From Alphaproteobacteria bacterium (GTDB taxonomy: Bacteria; Myxococcota_A; UBA796; GCA-2862545), in contig JACKER010000032.1 in NCBI GenBank assembly GCA_020632925.1, forward strand, positions 1 through 64,000: a stretch of DNA of 64,000 nucleotides, in the 5' to 3' direction. Made by a program: the position numbers and the translations under genes. This document shows, piece by piece, positions 51,243 to 59,809 of the stretch. Below the pieces are notes generated by a model. The model did no database searches, was not told where the DNA came from, and saw only the letters and a list, made by a program, of their open reading frames with translations. How positions within the stretch are numbered: position 1 is the stretch's first letter; each line of letters starts with the position of its first letter.

Positions 51243-53333
51243 TCAGGCGGCGAAGGGCCACACGGTCGCGACCCAGGCCAGATCCGGGTCGTCGGGCAGG
51301 TCCACCCGCTGGCCGCACGCCCGGCGCACCTGGGCCGACAGCCGGGCCAGCAGGGCCCCGTACCGGTTGGGGATGCGCTCCGCCAGCGCCTCCCAGTCCT
51401 CGCACCGCGCCACCACGCGGTCCGCACGCTCCGCCTGGAGAGCCGCCAGCGCGACGGTGATCGCCGCCCGGTAGCGGTCGCCGAGGCGCTCCGGATCGGG
51501 CGCCGCCAGCAGTCGCTCGAGGTCGGCCTCCCCGCGGCCCGCCTGCAGCCAGCGCAGCAGGAAGGCGGCGTTCACGTCCAGCTCCTTCTCCTCACGGGCC
51601 ACCTGCTCGGCGCCGGCCACGTCCCCCGTCCACAGGCGCGCCAGCGCGAGCCAGATGCGCGCCGCGTTCCGACCCGCGCGGTCGGCCGCCCAGCGCGCCT
51701 CGGCATCCGCCCGGGCCTCGGCCGGCGGCAGGAAGTGGACCGCGCCGACCCCGCGGAGCAGCCGCCACCGCCGGCGGCCGGCCCAGCCATAGAGCGCGAC
51801 CAGCGGCAACCCGATGAACAGCCCCGTCCACCACCCGCTCGACAGCCCCTCCGTCAGCGGCATCAGCCCCGAGACCAGCGCGATGACGTTGAGGAAGGGG
51901 CTCGTCACGCGCAGCGCGAACCAGACCCAGCGGGAGCCCGGGATCTGGCGTCCGTCACCGAGCACCACCGTCCGGTCGTCCGGCCGACGGGGCAACAGGG
52001 ACGCAGCGGCGCGGATGCCGCCCATCAACACCAGGTAGAGCCCCAGGACGACGTTGACCAGGCCGAGCGCGAGCGTGCCGGTCAGCGCCAGCAGCGTCCC
52101 GGAGAGCACGAGCATGGGCGCCAGCCCGAGGAGCACCGCCGTGCCTGCGTGATCGAGCACCTGGCCGTACCTGCTGCCCGCGATCAGCACGTGCTCCACG
52201 GGGATCGCGCCGATGCCTCGCCAGCTCGAGATGGGACGCGCACCGTCGGCGACCGTCTCGGGAGGCGCGAACGGGGTGGACGCGACCGGTGCGGGCGCAC
52301 GCGGCGGCACCGGAGGGGCGGCACGCCCGCCGAGCAGCGCCCACATCGCCGGGAACGCGAGCGCTCGCCAGGCCTCGCGATCGAGCGGGGGATCGAGGGT
52401 GGCGATGAGGACGTCGGCCTCGGCGCCCCGGCCGGCCCCTCGCAACGCGGCGGCGCGGATCAGGTCCAGCTGCCGGAGGAAGTAGGGGGGCACGTCGCGC
52501 GTCTGGGGGTCCGACGTGAGCGCGACCGCGTCGTCCCAGCGGTGCTCCACGAGGGCGAGCTGGCCGCCGACGGTCGCCCGCTGCCAGCGCTGGAAACGGT
52601 TGTCCGCCGGGGCGGCCTCGAGCCAGCGCCGGGCGAGGTCCGTGTCCCCGCGGGTGCCGAGGCGAGCGAGCGCCACGTTGGCGGCGTCGTGGTCCATCGT
52701 GCCCGACCAGTCCGCCTCCATCTGGGCGTGGGTTCCCGCCACGTCGCCCGACCACAGGCGCAGCGTCTGGCGGTGGGCCTTGGCCATGCGGCGCCAGACC
52801 GGTGCTCGCGCGGACTCGAGCCGCACGAGCCAGCGCTCGGCGCTCTCCGCGTCCATCGCGCACAGGGCCGCCACCGCCTCGTTGAGCGCGCGCAGGTGGG
52901 CGCGGGCCGTCGCGAGGACGAGCATCAGCGCCACCAGCCCCACCTCGAGCACGACCCCGACCAGCGCCATGCCCCGGGTCGGCGTGAGGAGGAGCACGGC
53001 GACCACCGAGATGACGGCGAACATCCCGGACTCGAGCCGCTCCGCCCGCTGGTGGGCCCGGAGCACGTCGAGCGGCACGCGGGGCCCGAGCTGGAGCAGC
53101 AGCTCCCCCCGGTCACCCGCGCGCATCGCCGCCAGGTGTCGCGACAGCGTCAACGCACACAGGAGCTCCGTGATGCCCGCCACCGCGACCAGCACCAGCC
53201 CGGGGCCCGTCCGCTCCACGAGGGGGAGCGCGGCGCCCAGGAGCACCGCGGTCGTGGAGACCGCGCGGGTGTAGACCAGCTGCCGCAGCGCCGCCTCGAG
53301 CGCCGTGCGCGACGCGCTCGTCCCTTCGCTCAT
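51243..53333 (-). CDS. Membrane protein with two homologous halves
   Basis: 696 aa. Each half has a cluster of transmembrane helices followed by a cytoplasmic helical region. The helical regions align: RLWSGDVAGTHAQMEADW and, later, RLWTGDVAGAEQVAREEK; both continue with a DxxAN/F-like segment and a Leu/Ala/Arg helix. The linker between halves is Pro/Ala-rich (near 330-360). Family unknown. Its start overlaps the hybrid kinase stop (ATGA), suggesting a shared role. Confidence 0.65.
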   Translation of the reverse strand: MSEGTSASRTALEAALRQLVYTRAVSTTAVLLGAALPLVERTGPGLVLVAVAGITELLCALTLSRHLAAMRAGDRGELLLQLGPRVPLDVLRAHQRAERLESGMFAVISVVAVLLLTPTRGMALVGVVLEVGLVALMLVLATARAHLRALNEAVAALCAMDAESAERWLVRLESARAPVWRRMAKAHRQTLRLWSGDVAGTHAQMEADWSGTMDHDAANVALARLGTRGDTDLARRWLEAAPADNRFQRWQRATVGGQLALVEHRWDDAVALTSDPQTRDVPPYFLRQLDLIRAAALRGAGRGAEADVLIATLDPPLDREAWRALAFPAMWALLGGRAAPPVPPRAPAPVASTPFAPPETVADGARPISSWRGIGAIPVEHVLIAGSRYGQVLDHAGTAVLLGLAPMLVLSGTLLALTGTLALGLVNVVLGLYLVLMGGIRAAASLLPRRPDDRTVVLGDGRQIPGSRWVWFALRVTSPFLNVIALVSGLMPLTEGLSSGWWTGLFIGLPLVALYGWAGRRRWRLLRGVGAVHFLPPAEARADAEARWAADRAGRNAARIWLALARLWTGDVAGAEQVAREEKELDVNAAFLLRWLQAGRGEADLERLLAAPDPERLGDRYRAAITVALAALQAERADRVVARCEDWEALAERIPNRYGALLARLSAQVRRACGQRVDLPDDPDLAWVATVWPFAA

Positions 53334-54766
53334 CGAGAGAGCAGCTTCTCGACCAGCTCCGCCAGCTGCCGGCGCGTGAACGGCTTGGACAGGAAGGCCC
53401 AGCCGGCCTCCGAGCGCGGCGGGGGCGCTCCGCTCATCAGCGCGCTCCGGTCGACCAACGACGGCCGCTCGCGGGCGATCCAGGTCAACAGCTGCAGCCC
53501 CGAGGCGCCGGGGAGCTGCTCGTCGACCAGCACCGCGTCGTACCGCACGGCCTCCGACAGGAGCGTCATCGCCTCCTCCGCGGAGCCCGCGACCTTGCAC
53601 GCGTGCCCCTTCCGCAGGCACCAGTCGGCCAGGACGGCCGCGACCAGGGGCTCGTCGTCCACGACCAGCAGGCGCACCGGCTCCTTGCCCTTCGCCTCGC
53701 TCTCGGCCGCGGCCCTGGGCAGGTCGATGCGGATCACGCCGCCGCCGTCGCGCTCGCTCGTCCGGATCTCCCCGCCGTGATCGCGCACGACCACGTTGGC
53801 GATGGCCAGCGCCAGCTCCTGGGAGCGCTCGGGCAGGGTGTCGCGGCTCGAGCCCGACCACATCGGACTGTCCGTCGACAGCTCGATCCGGACGTGCTGG
53901 TTGAAGCCCTCGACGCGCAGCCGCAGGGGTCCCGTGCTCTTCGCGACCGTGACCAGCTGCTCGATCGCCAGGGCGAGGGCGTCCTCGTCGCCCGTCACCT
54001 CGAAGCCGATGGGGATCGGGTCGAGCTGGACCCGGGACGGCTCCGCCAGCTGGCCGACCGCGCGGTCCACCAGATCGGCCACCACCAGCGGATCCCGCGA
54101 GGCACGGTGGGGCCGCGCGACCCGCTGGAAGGTCTTGATCGACGCCGATACGCGGCCGATCGCGTCGTCCAGCTGGTGGAGGGGCTCGACGAGGGCCTGC
54201 GGCGGCTCGTCCTCGCGGAGCAGGTCCGCGCGGATCTGCAGGACGGTGAGGGGGTTGTTCAGCTCGTGCGCCAGCAGCGAGGCCATGCGACCGACCGCGG
54301 CGTGTCGGCGATCCTCCTCGGAGATCGTGCCCGTGGCGGTCGAGCGGACCCGCAGCAGGACGACGATACGACCCGAGGCGGACGGGGCGATCCCGCAGAT
54401 CATCACGCCCGTGCCGTCGATGAGCTGCAGCTCGCGATCGAGGGAGGTCTCCATCGCGCCGGCGAACATCCGCTCGACGGTCTCGCTGTCTCCGGGGCGG
54501 AACAGCTCCGAGAGGTCCTTCCCCACGACGGCGGCGCCCAGCCGCTGGACGGCCGCGCCGTTGGCGCCTCGGACGACCCCCGCGCCGTCGACCTCCAGCA
54601 TCGGATCGGAGCTGCCGTCGTACAGCACGCGGGCACGACGATCCGCCGACTCGGCCCGCGCCTGGGCTCGGGCGAGCTCCCGCTCCAGCCGGGCCATCCG
54701 GTTGGCCGGATCCTCGGGTGTGACCGACAGCGCCCCCTCCCGTGTCGTGCTCGCCTGGAATACCAC
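53330..54766 (-). CDS. Hybrid histidine kinase with degenerate ATPase domain
   Basis: 478 aa. Coiled coil (20-48), PAS-like domain (about 45-140), HisKA with LLAHELNNPLT (phospho-His167), an HATPase-like segment (about 225-350) and a C-terminal receiver with acidic pair at 370-371, phospho-Asp415 and SKPF Lys. The expected N-box Asn is missing, the sequence there being ALALAIEQLVTVAK, so ATP binding may be lost. Soluble, no transmembrane helix. GTG 54766 is a tentative start. Confidence 0.8.
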   Translation of the reverse strand: MVFQASTTREGALSVTPEDPANRMARLERELARAQARAESADRRARVLYDGSSDPMLEVDGAGVVRGANGAAVQRLGAAVVGKDLSELFRPGDSETVERMFAGAMETSLDRELQLIDGTGVMICGIAPSASGRIVVLLRVRSTATGTISEEDRRHAAVGRMASLLAHELNNPLTVLQIRADLLREDEPPQALVEPLHQLDDAIGRVSASIKTFQRVARPHRASRDPLVVADLVDRAVGQLAEPSRVQLDPIPIGFEVTGDEDALALAIEQLVTVAKSTGPLRLRVEGFNQHVRIELSTDSPMWSGSSRDTLPERSQELALAIANVVVRDHGGEIRTSERDGGGVIRIDLPRAAAESEAKGKEPVRLLVVDDEPLVAAVLADWCLRKGHACKVAGSAEEAMTLLSEAVRYDAVLVDEQLPGASGLQLLTWIARERPSLVDRSALMSGAPPPRSEAGWAFLSKPFTRRQLAELVEKLLSR

Positions 54767-54774
54767 ATCGTCCC

Positions 54775-55284
54775 ATGCCGATGGTCGTCCTCCTGCTCGC
54801 CTGCGCCGCGGCGCCGTCGCGCCAGCCCCCGCCGGACCTGCCGGTCGCCGCCGACGAGGACGGATCGCGCTCCATGCGCGCGTGGGGCGCGTACCTGGCG
54901 GCGGAGCACGACGGGACCCTGGTGGAGACGTTGTCGGCCGCCGCTGCGCGCGAGACCGAGCCCGACCACCGCGATCTGCTCCTCGCCTGGGTCCTGGACG
55001 CCGAGGTCCGACGCGCGACCGGCGATCGTCGAGGCCTGCGGGAGGTGCTGGTGGCGCTCGGGCCCACCCTGGATCCGACGGAGCCCGCTACCGCGATCGC
55101 CGAGGTCGTCGGGCACCCGCTGCCCGCGTGGGAGGCACAGGCCGCGTCGACCAGCCGGCTCGACCTCGGCCCTGCGCTCCAGTGGTGGGGGATGGCCTTC
55201 CAGGAGGGAGACCGCGCAGGTCTCGGGCCGGACCCCGGCGCCTCCCCGATCGCCGCGGCGCGCCGCGCCCGCTGGCTGCGCTGA
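54775..55284 (+). CDS. Small lipoprotein, hypothetical
   Basis: 169 aa. MPMVVLLLAC, lipobox Cys at residue 10 (or 8 if ATG 54781 is used). The mature part is helical and rich in Ala/Asp/Arg (SMRAWGAYLAAEHDGTLVET, DLLLAWVLDAEVRRATGD), with no named family. It is divergent from the hybrid kinase gene, with 8 bases between the starts. Confidence 0.65.
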   Translation: MPMVVLLLACAAAPSRQPPPDLPVAADEDGSRSMRAWGAYLAAEHDGTLVETLSAAAARETEPDHRDLLLAWVLDAEVRRATGDRRGLREVLVALGPTLDPTEPATAIAEVVGHPLPAWEAQAASTSRLDLGPALQWWGMAFQEGDRAGLGPDPGASPIAAARRARWLR

Positions 55285-55285
55285 C

Positions 55286-56656
55286 CTACTCGAGGCGGCT
55301 CCACGGGTCGGGCGGAGGGACGGATCCGCGCGGTCCGAGCGGCAGGTCGGCGCCCGCCGGTGCTCCCGCACGCCAGGCGATCAGGCCGTCGACGATGCCG
55401 CGCGCCGCGTCCTGACGGAAGGCGACGGTCTGCAGGCGGGCCGCGTCCACGCGGTCGTCGTGGAAGCCCATCTCCAGCAAGGCGCTCGGGAGCGCGTCGT
55501 GGATGGGCGAGATCTCCGAGTAGTCCCCCGGGCGCGTGCCCATGGTGCGATACTCCGGGTCGCGCTCCCGGACCGCGTCGACCACGGCGTCTTCGAGGAG
55601 CTTCGCCAGCCGCCGGCTCTCGGGGCGGGTCTGCGTCGGTGGTTGGGTGTCGACCCCGTAGAACACCGTCAGGCCTCGCCCTCCGCCCGCGTTGGTGTGG
55701 ATCGAGAGGTAGACGGCCTCCTCACCGGGCGGCCAGACGCTGCTCGCCCAGTGCGCTCGCAGCCGCATGTCCGAGACCGCCGAGCCGCAGTCGTACTCGT
55801 CGATGCCGGCGGGGCCGCCGAGGCGCTCGAGCTGGTGGGCCATCGCGACCTCGGAGTAGGGGGCGCTGCGCGTCTCGAGGTTCCAGGGCAGCACGACGTG
55901 GAAGGTGCCGCCCCCCACGCGCACCGCGTCGGCCGACAGCCGCCCCTCGCCCGAGCCCGAGAGGAAGACCTCGATCGGCTCGGCCCGATCGAGGCAGGCG
56001 TCGCCGAGCGGGAACCACACGCCCCCGTGGACCGTCTGGTCGACGACCACCTCGCGCACCTCGTCGCCCATCACCACGGTGTAGATCGCGTGGCGGTCCT
56101 GGTCGGGCGCCTCCACCCAACGCGCGTACACGTACCAGTGGCCGGGCTCCACGTCGGGCAGCTGCCAGCTCGCGCCGCCGCCGGGGAGCAGCCGCAGGTG
56201 CGAGCCTCCCTCGGCCGCTGGGTCCGCCACCTCACCGAGGCTGCCCACCACGCCGGTGAGCGTGTCGCTCACGAAGGCGTCGGGGTGCGTGTCGCGCTCG
56301 CGCAGGGCGATCACGGTCGCGCCGGCGGCCTCGAGCTCGGGGGCCAGCTCCTCGCGGACGAAGCGCGCGGTCCACTCGTCCTCGATCATCCCGTGGCTGC
56401 GATCCCGTTGGGTCCCCCACGCGATCGGGTCGCCGTCGTGGTCCTTGCGGTGCAGCAGCAGCCCGTGCCCCGCCGACAGGTAGACCGTGAGCCCCGTGAG
56501 CGGCCCTCTCGGCACGTCCGGCAGCGGCCGCGGGCCCGGCTCCGGGTCCATCCACGAGGTGGCCAGCGGCTGGCTGAGCACCCACCAGCGCCACCCGAGC
56601 GGGACGCAGGCTCCGAGCGCGACCACCACGAGCGTGGCGAGGGCGCGGCGCCTCAA
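55286..56656 (-). CDS. N-acetylmuramoyl-L-alanine amidase with an inserted golvesin-like domain
   Basis: 456 aa. TTG start overlaps the upstream stop (TTGA); the N-terminus is an anchor or signal helix. The Amidase_3 fold cleaves the lactyl-peptide bond of peptidoglycan: zinc His in SAGHG, zinc Glu in MIEDEW, zinc His in SIHTNAGGG, catalytic Glu in LLEMGFHD. Between the second and third blocks sits about 120 residues like the golvesin/xanthan lyase carbohydrate-binding domain (PGHWYVYARW, VEVFLSGSGEGRLSADAVRV-like). Coupled to the MltA-like gene. Confidence 0.88.
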   Translation of the reverse strand: MRRRALATLVVVALGACVPLGWRWWVLSQPLATSWMDPEPGPRPLPDVPRGPLTGLTVYLSAGHGLLLHRKDHDGDPIAWGTQRDRSHGMIEDEWTARFVREELAPELEAAGATVIALRERDTHPDAFVSDTLTGVVGSLGEVADPAAEGGSHLRLLPGGGASWQLPDVEPGHWYVYARWVEAPDQDRHAIYTVVMGDEVREVVVDQTVHGGVWFPLGDACLDRAEPIEVFLSGSGEGRLSADAVRVGGGTFHVVLPWNLETRSAPYSEVAMAHQLERLGGPAGIDEYDCGSAVSDMRLRAHWASSVWPPGEEAVYLSIHTNAGGGRGLTVFYGVDTQPPTQTRPESRRLAKLLEDAVVDAVRERDPEYRTMGTRPGDYSEISPIHDALPSALLEMGFHDDRVDAARLQTVAFRQDAARGIVDGLIAWRAGAPAGADLPLGPRGSVPPPDPWSRLE

Positions 56657-57759
56657 CGGCGGACCAGGATCTGGGCGTGGACGCGGCCGGGCACCGTCTT
56701 CGACCACGCGCGCCACGCCTGCTGCGACGGGAAGGTGCCCCCGAGCCAATCGAGCTGGAACAGGTTGGGCTCGAACGCCCCGCCCGTGTCCGCGAGCACC
56801 ACCAGCCGCAGGTGCTCGCCCGCGGCGTCGGTCCAGGACAGGCCGATGAGCTGGCCGAGACCGAGGTCCTGCACGTCGCCCGCCACGGCGGCGCCGGGGA
56901 CGAGCGGGATCCGCGCGACGCCGAGGATGTCGTCGACCTCGCGGAAGTACCAGAACCGGGCCTGTCGGTTCATGTCCTTCTGCTTCGGGTCGTACGGGAT
57001 GGCGTTGTTCTGGTGGACGTTGAACACCCGTCGTGTGCCGTCCGGCATCACCGCGATCACGCTGCCCTGCATCAGCGCCTGGTTGGCGTGCTCGCGCGAC
57101 ATCCACACCAGCGGGCGCGCATGGCCTTCCGCCTCGCCGCCGGCCTCGTAGACGCCGCCGTACACGTCCATGCGGGTGTAGCGCAGGCGGAGCCCGGGCG
57201 GCCCGCCGTCGGCCTCGTCGTCGGGCAGCGCGTACAGCGCGGTGTCGCAGCCCGGGCCCTTCGCGGGGCACGCCGGCGACTCGTAGACCACGTAGTTCGT
57301 GAGCCGGATCTGGTCGTCGGACAGCGCGATGCCGCGGTCGGAGGCCGCCACCAGGTCGGGGCGCCAGTCGAGCGCCCGCAGGTTCGACCGCAACCACGCC
57401 GGGTCGGAGAGCCGCTGGTGCTCGGCGCCCCGGTCCTCGGCCGAGACCTTCGCGATCAGCCGCAGCGTGTCGAGCACGTCGCGCAGCCCCACACCCACCT
57501 CGGCCAGGGCGCCGGTGGTCGCGAGCGGCGTCCCCTCGGCGTACTGCTCGAGGAGCTCGCGGGCGGTCTCGCGCGCGACGGCGCCCACCGCCTGCGGATC
57601 GCTCACCACCATGGCCGTCCGGACCTCGCCGGCGACGAAGTGCTCCGCCGGCGTCACGCTGCGCCCCGTCGGCGTCGCGTCGGCGCCGAGCAGGTCGTAC
57701 GCGAGTGCCGACGCTGCGACCCAGACGAGCACGCTCCCCCCTGATCGGGAATGTCGCAC
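56653..57759 (-). CDS. MltA-like (3D-domain) murein transglycosylase-type protein
   Basis: 368 aa. N-terminal signal (LVWVAASALAYDLLGADA). The block LRLVVLADTGGAFEPNLFQL resembles the Asp-containing 3D domain of MltA, and REHANQALMQG and PYDPKQKDMN fit the preceding substrate groove. MltA cuts the glycan strand to 1,6-anhydro ends; here it is encoded just before an amidase. The start is GTG 57759, or GTG 57732, which would give a shorter signal. Confidence 0.75.
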   Translation of the reverse strand: MRHSRSGGSVLVWVAASALAYDLLGADATPTGRSVTPAEHFVAGEVRTAMVVSDPQAVGAVARETARELLEQYAEGTPLATTGALAEVGVGLRDVLDTLRLIAKVSAEDRGAEHQRLSDPAWLRSNLRALDWRPDLVAASDRGIALSDDQIRLTNYVVYESPACPAKGPGCDTALYALPDDEADGGPPGLRLRYTRMDVYGGVYEAGGEAEGHARPLVWMSREHANQALMQGSVIAVMPDGTRRVFNVHQNNAIPYDPKQKDMNRQARFWYFREVDDILGVARIPLVPGAAVAGDVQDLGLGQLIGLSWTDAAGEHLRLVVLADTGGAFEPNLFQLDWLGGTFPSQQAWRAWSKTVPGRVHAQILVRR

Positions 57760-57797
57760 AGCGCCCGGCCGTTCTCCACGTCGCCGCGTCGGCGCGA

Positions 57798-57803
57798 TAG
57801 CCT
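57798..57803 (+). promoter_or_regulatory. Putative -10 box, leaderless start
   Basis: TAGCCT ends exactly 6 nt before the GTG at 57810. Confidence 0.5.
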
Positions 57804-57809
57804 CCGGCC

Positions 57810-59213
57810 GTGGGACTCTGGCAGACCTTCCGCGAGAAGCTGGCCTGGCGCCTGCGGCACCGGGAGCGCGCGGAGCTCGTGGAGCGCGTCGAGGACCTGA
57901 CCCGCGGATGGTGGCTGTTCCGCTTGTTGCTCGGCGGGGTGCTGCTGATCGTCGGTCCGGCGATGGTGCTCGACGGCATCGTCTGGGGCGTGCCGGTGAC
58001 CGCGCTGGCGCTGTTGCTGACGTTCGTGGGCACGCTGCGCCGCATGGTGCTCGCGGTGGGACGTCCGCGGGCGGCGGCCGTGCTGGCGTGGATGGACGAT
58101 GCGAGCTGGGCCCGCGACCGCAAGGGCGGGTACGACGCGACGCTGGCGATCGCCGAGCGACGGGGCCTGGCGGACGCGAGTGCGGTGCTCGACCAGCGCC
58201 TGCAGGACGTCGACAAGCTGACGGCGGGCACCGTGCTCGCCTCGGGCCTGCGCGCGTTCCGGGAGGGGCGTCGGGAGGACGGGGCGCTGCTGCTCGCCCT
58301 GGTCACGGAGTTCGACCGGTCGGTCCGCCCCCCGGCGGCACACCGGCTCGCGACCGAGGCGGCGATGGCGGAGGCGGCAGCGGACGGCGACCTGACGCGG
58401 ATCCTGGAGCTGCGCGACCACCCGCGCGCCGCGCGGAGCCCGCTGATCTCGCTGTTCGTGCTCGTGGCCCGGCGGGCGGCGGGGGAGGAGGTGCCGGACC
58501 TCGCGCTGCGGGTCGCCGCCCAGGTCGCCGCACCGCTGGGGAGCGCGCAGGAGCTGCTCGATCGCGCGACCCACCTCCCACCGCGCCCCTCGCGCACCCA
58601 CCCCGACCCGCTGGTCTCGCTGGCCCACGTCTCCCGGCGGCCGCTGCGCTCCGAGCTGGTGGCGCTCGCGCGTCGGCTCGAGGACCACCTGGACGCCCCG
58701 GAGCGTGCGGCGGCCTTGGAGGAGCGTCGGGCGGCGCTGGGGGCCCGGATCGACCCGGTCGCTGCCGCGCGGACCGAGGTCGTGCGCCTGCTGGCGGCCC
58801 ACCTCGAGCGCGCGCGGAACGACGCGGAGGACCCGGCCAACGTCCCCGCGTGCTGGGAGGAGGCGGTCCGGGCGGTGGTGGCGCGGCGAGAGGAGCGGCT
58901 GGCGGCGCTGGCGGACGAGCTCGCGTCGCGCAGCCGTCGACGCTGGGCGCTGCCGCTGGTCGAGGAGGCGCTGGCGTCGCTACGGGTCGAGCAGGCCTGT
59001 GAGGACGTCGTGGCCGCGGACCCGCGCCGCCGGCTCTCCGCGCACCTCCGCTGCTGGGGCCCGCTCGTGAACCACACGGTGTGGCTGCACAACGACCGCG
59101 GGCAGGCCACGCTGGCGAACGCGCTGTACCGCCTGCAGCTGCGGCGTGCGAAGGCGGCCGGGCATCCGCAGGCGATCGAGCTGATGGAGAAGAACGTCGG
59201 CTGCGGCCCGTAG
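57810..59213 (+). CDS. Membrane protein with a long helical cytoplasmic domain
   Basis: 467 aa. Two helices near 36-75 (LFRLLLGGVLLIVGPAMVL; VPVTALALLLTFVGTL), then about 390 residues of Ala/Arg/Glu-rich helices resembling HEAT or TPR solenoids (GVLASGLRAFREGRREDGAL-like; RAAALEERRAALGARIDPVA). No named family. It is convergent with the lipoprotein gene at 59216; the stops are 2 bases apart, inside the palindrome GTAGCGCTAC. Confidence 0.65.
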   Translation: MGLWQTFREKLAWRLRHRERAELVERVEDLTRGWWLFRLLLGGVLLIVGPAMVLDGIVWGVPVTALALLLTFVGTLRRMVLAVGRPRAAAVLAWMDDASWARDRKGGYDATLAIAERRGLADASAVLDQRLQDVDKLTAGTVLASGLRAFREGRREDGALLLALVTEFDRSVRPPAAHRLATEAAMAEAAADGDLTRILELRDHPRAARSPLISLFVLVARRAAGEEVPDLALRVAAQVAAPLGSAQELLDRATHLPPRPSRTHPDPLVSLAHVSRRPLRSELVALARRLEDHLDAPERAAALEERRAALGARIDPVAAARTEVVRLLAAHLERARNDAEDPANVPACWEEAVRAVVARREERLAALADELASRSRRRWALPLVEEALASLRVEQACEDVVAADPRRRLSAHLRCWGPLVNHTVWLHNDRGQATLANALYRLQLRRAKAAGHPQAIELMEKNVGCGP

Positions 59214-59215
59214 CG

Positions 59216-59809
59216 CTACCGACAGTGACTCTCGGCGTCGCAGGAGGTGCCGTCGACGCAGTCCTCGTCGCCCTCGCACGCGAACAGACAGGTGTCCGTG
59301 TCGCAGACGTAGGGGTCGCACGGGTAGGTCGTGCCGTCGTTGCTGGTCAGCGTGCTCGCGCCGTCGCAGGTCATCGTCGACGCGAAGCTGCCCACGTAGA
59401 GCGCGCCCGGCGCGCCGCCGATCGGGCCGCTCGCGTGGCAGGCGTTGCACCCACCGGACGGGGGGCTCGTGGGCATGCCGACGATCACGCCGTCCTTCTC
59501 GAGCTCCATGAGGTACGGCTCCACGACCGGCGCGGCGGTGAAGAAGTTCCCCGAGCTGCTCGTGACCATCTCGATGATGGTGCCCTCGTCGTCGATGACG
59601 CGGACCGTGACGCCGGGGGCGCCCGCGCTGCCCGACGCGTCCGTGAACACCGTGCCGGCGACCGTCCACTCGGGCGCGTCCTCGTAGGGACCGTCGGCCT
59701 TGTGGCAGGAGCGGCAGTTGTCTCCGGGGAGCATGTCGGGGCCTGGCTCGAACGGGTACTCCGACTCGTTCCCTGCGCCTCCGCAGGCGATCAACAACCA
59801 GGCGAGCAT
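59216..59809 (-). CDS. Cys-rich lipoprotein with two CxxCH motifs
   Basis: 197 aa, third gene of the bufferin-like operon; its start overlaps the fused enzyme gene by 19 bases. Signal MLAWLLIAC, Cys at residue 9. CRSCH at 32-36 and CNACH at 121-125 are c-type heme attachment motifs, flanking a carboxypeptidase-regulatory-like beta domain (about 48-110). A C-terminal Cys-rich module follows (CDPYVCDTDTCLFACEGDED then CVDGTSC). Possibly a diheme or metal-binding partner of the RiPP, tethered to a membrane; electron transfer is inferred only. Confidence 0.8.
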   Translation of the reverse strand: MLAWLLIACGGAGNESEYPFEPGPDMLPGDNCRSCHKADGPYEDAPEWTVAGTVFTDASGSAGAPGVTVRVIDDEGTIIEMVTSSSGNFFTAAPVVEPYLMELEKDGVIVGMPTSPPSGGCNACHASGPIGGAPGALYVGSFASTMTCDGASTLTSNDGTTYPCDPYVCDTDTCLFACEGDEDCVDGTSCDAESHCR

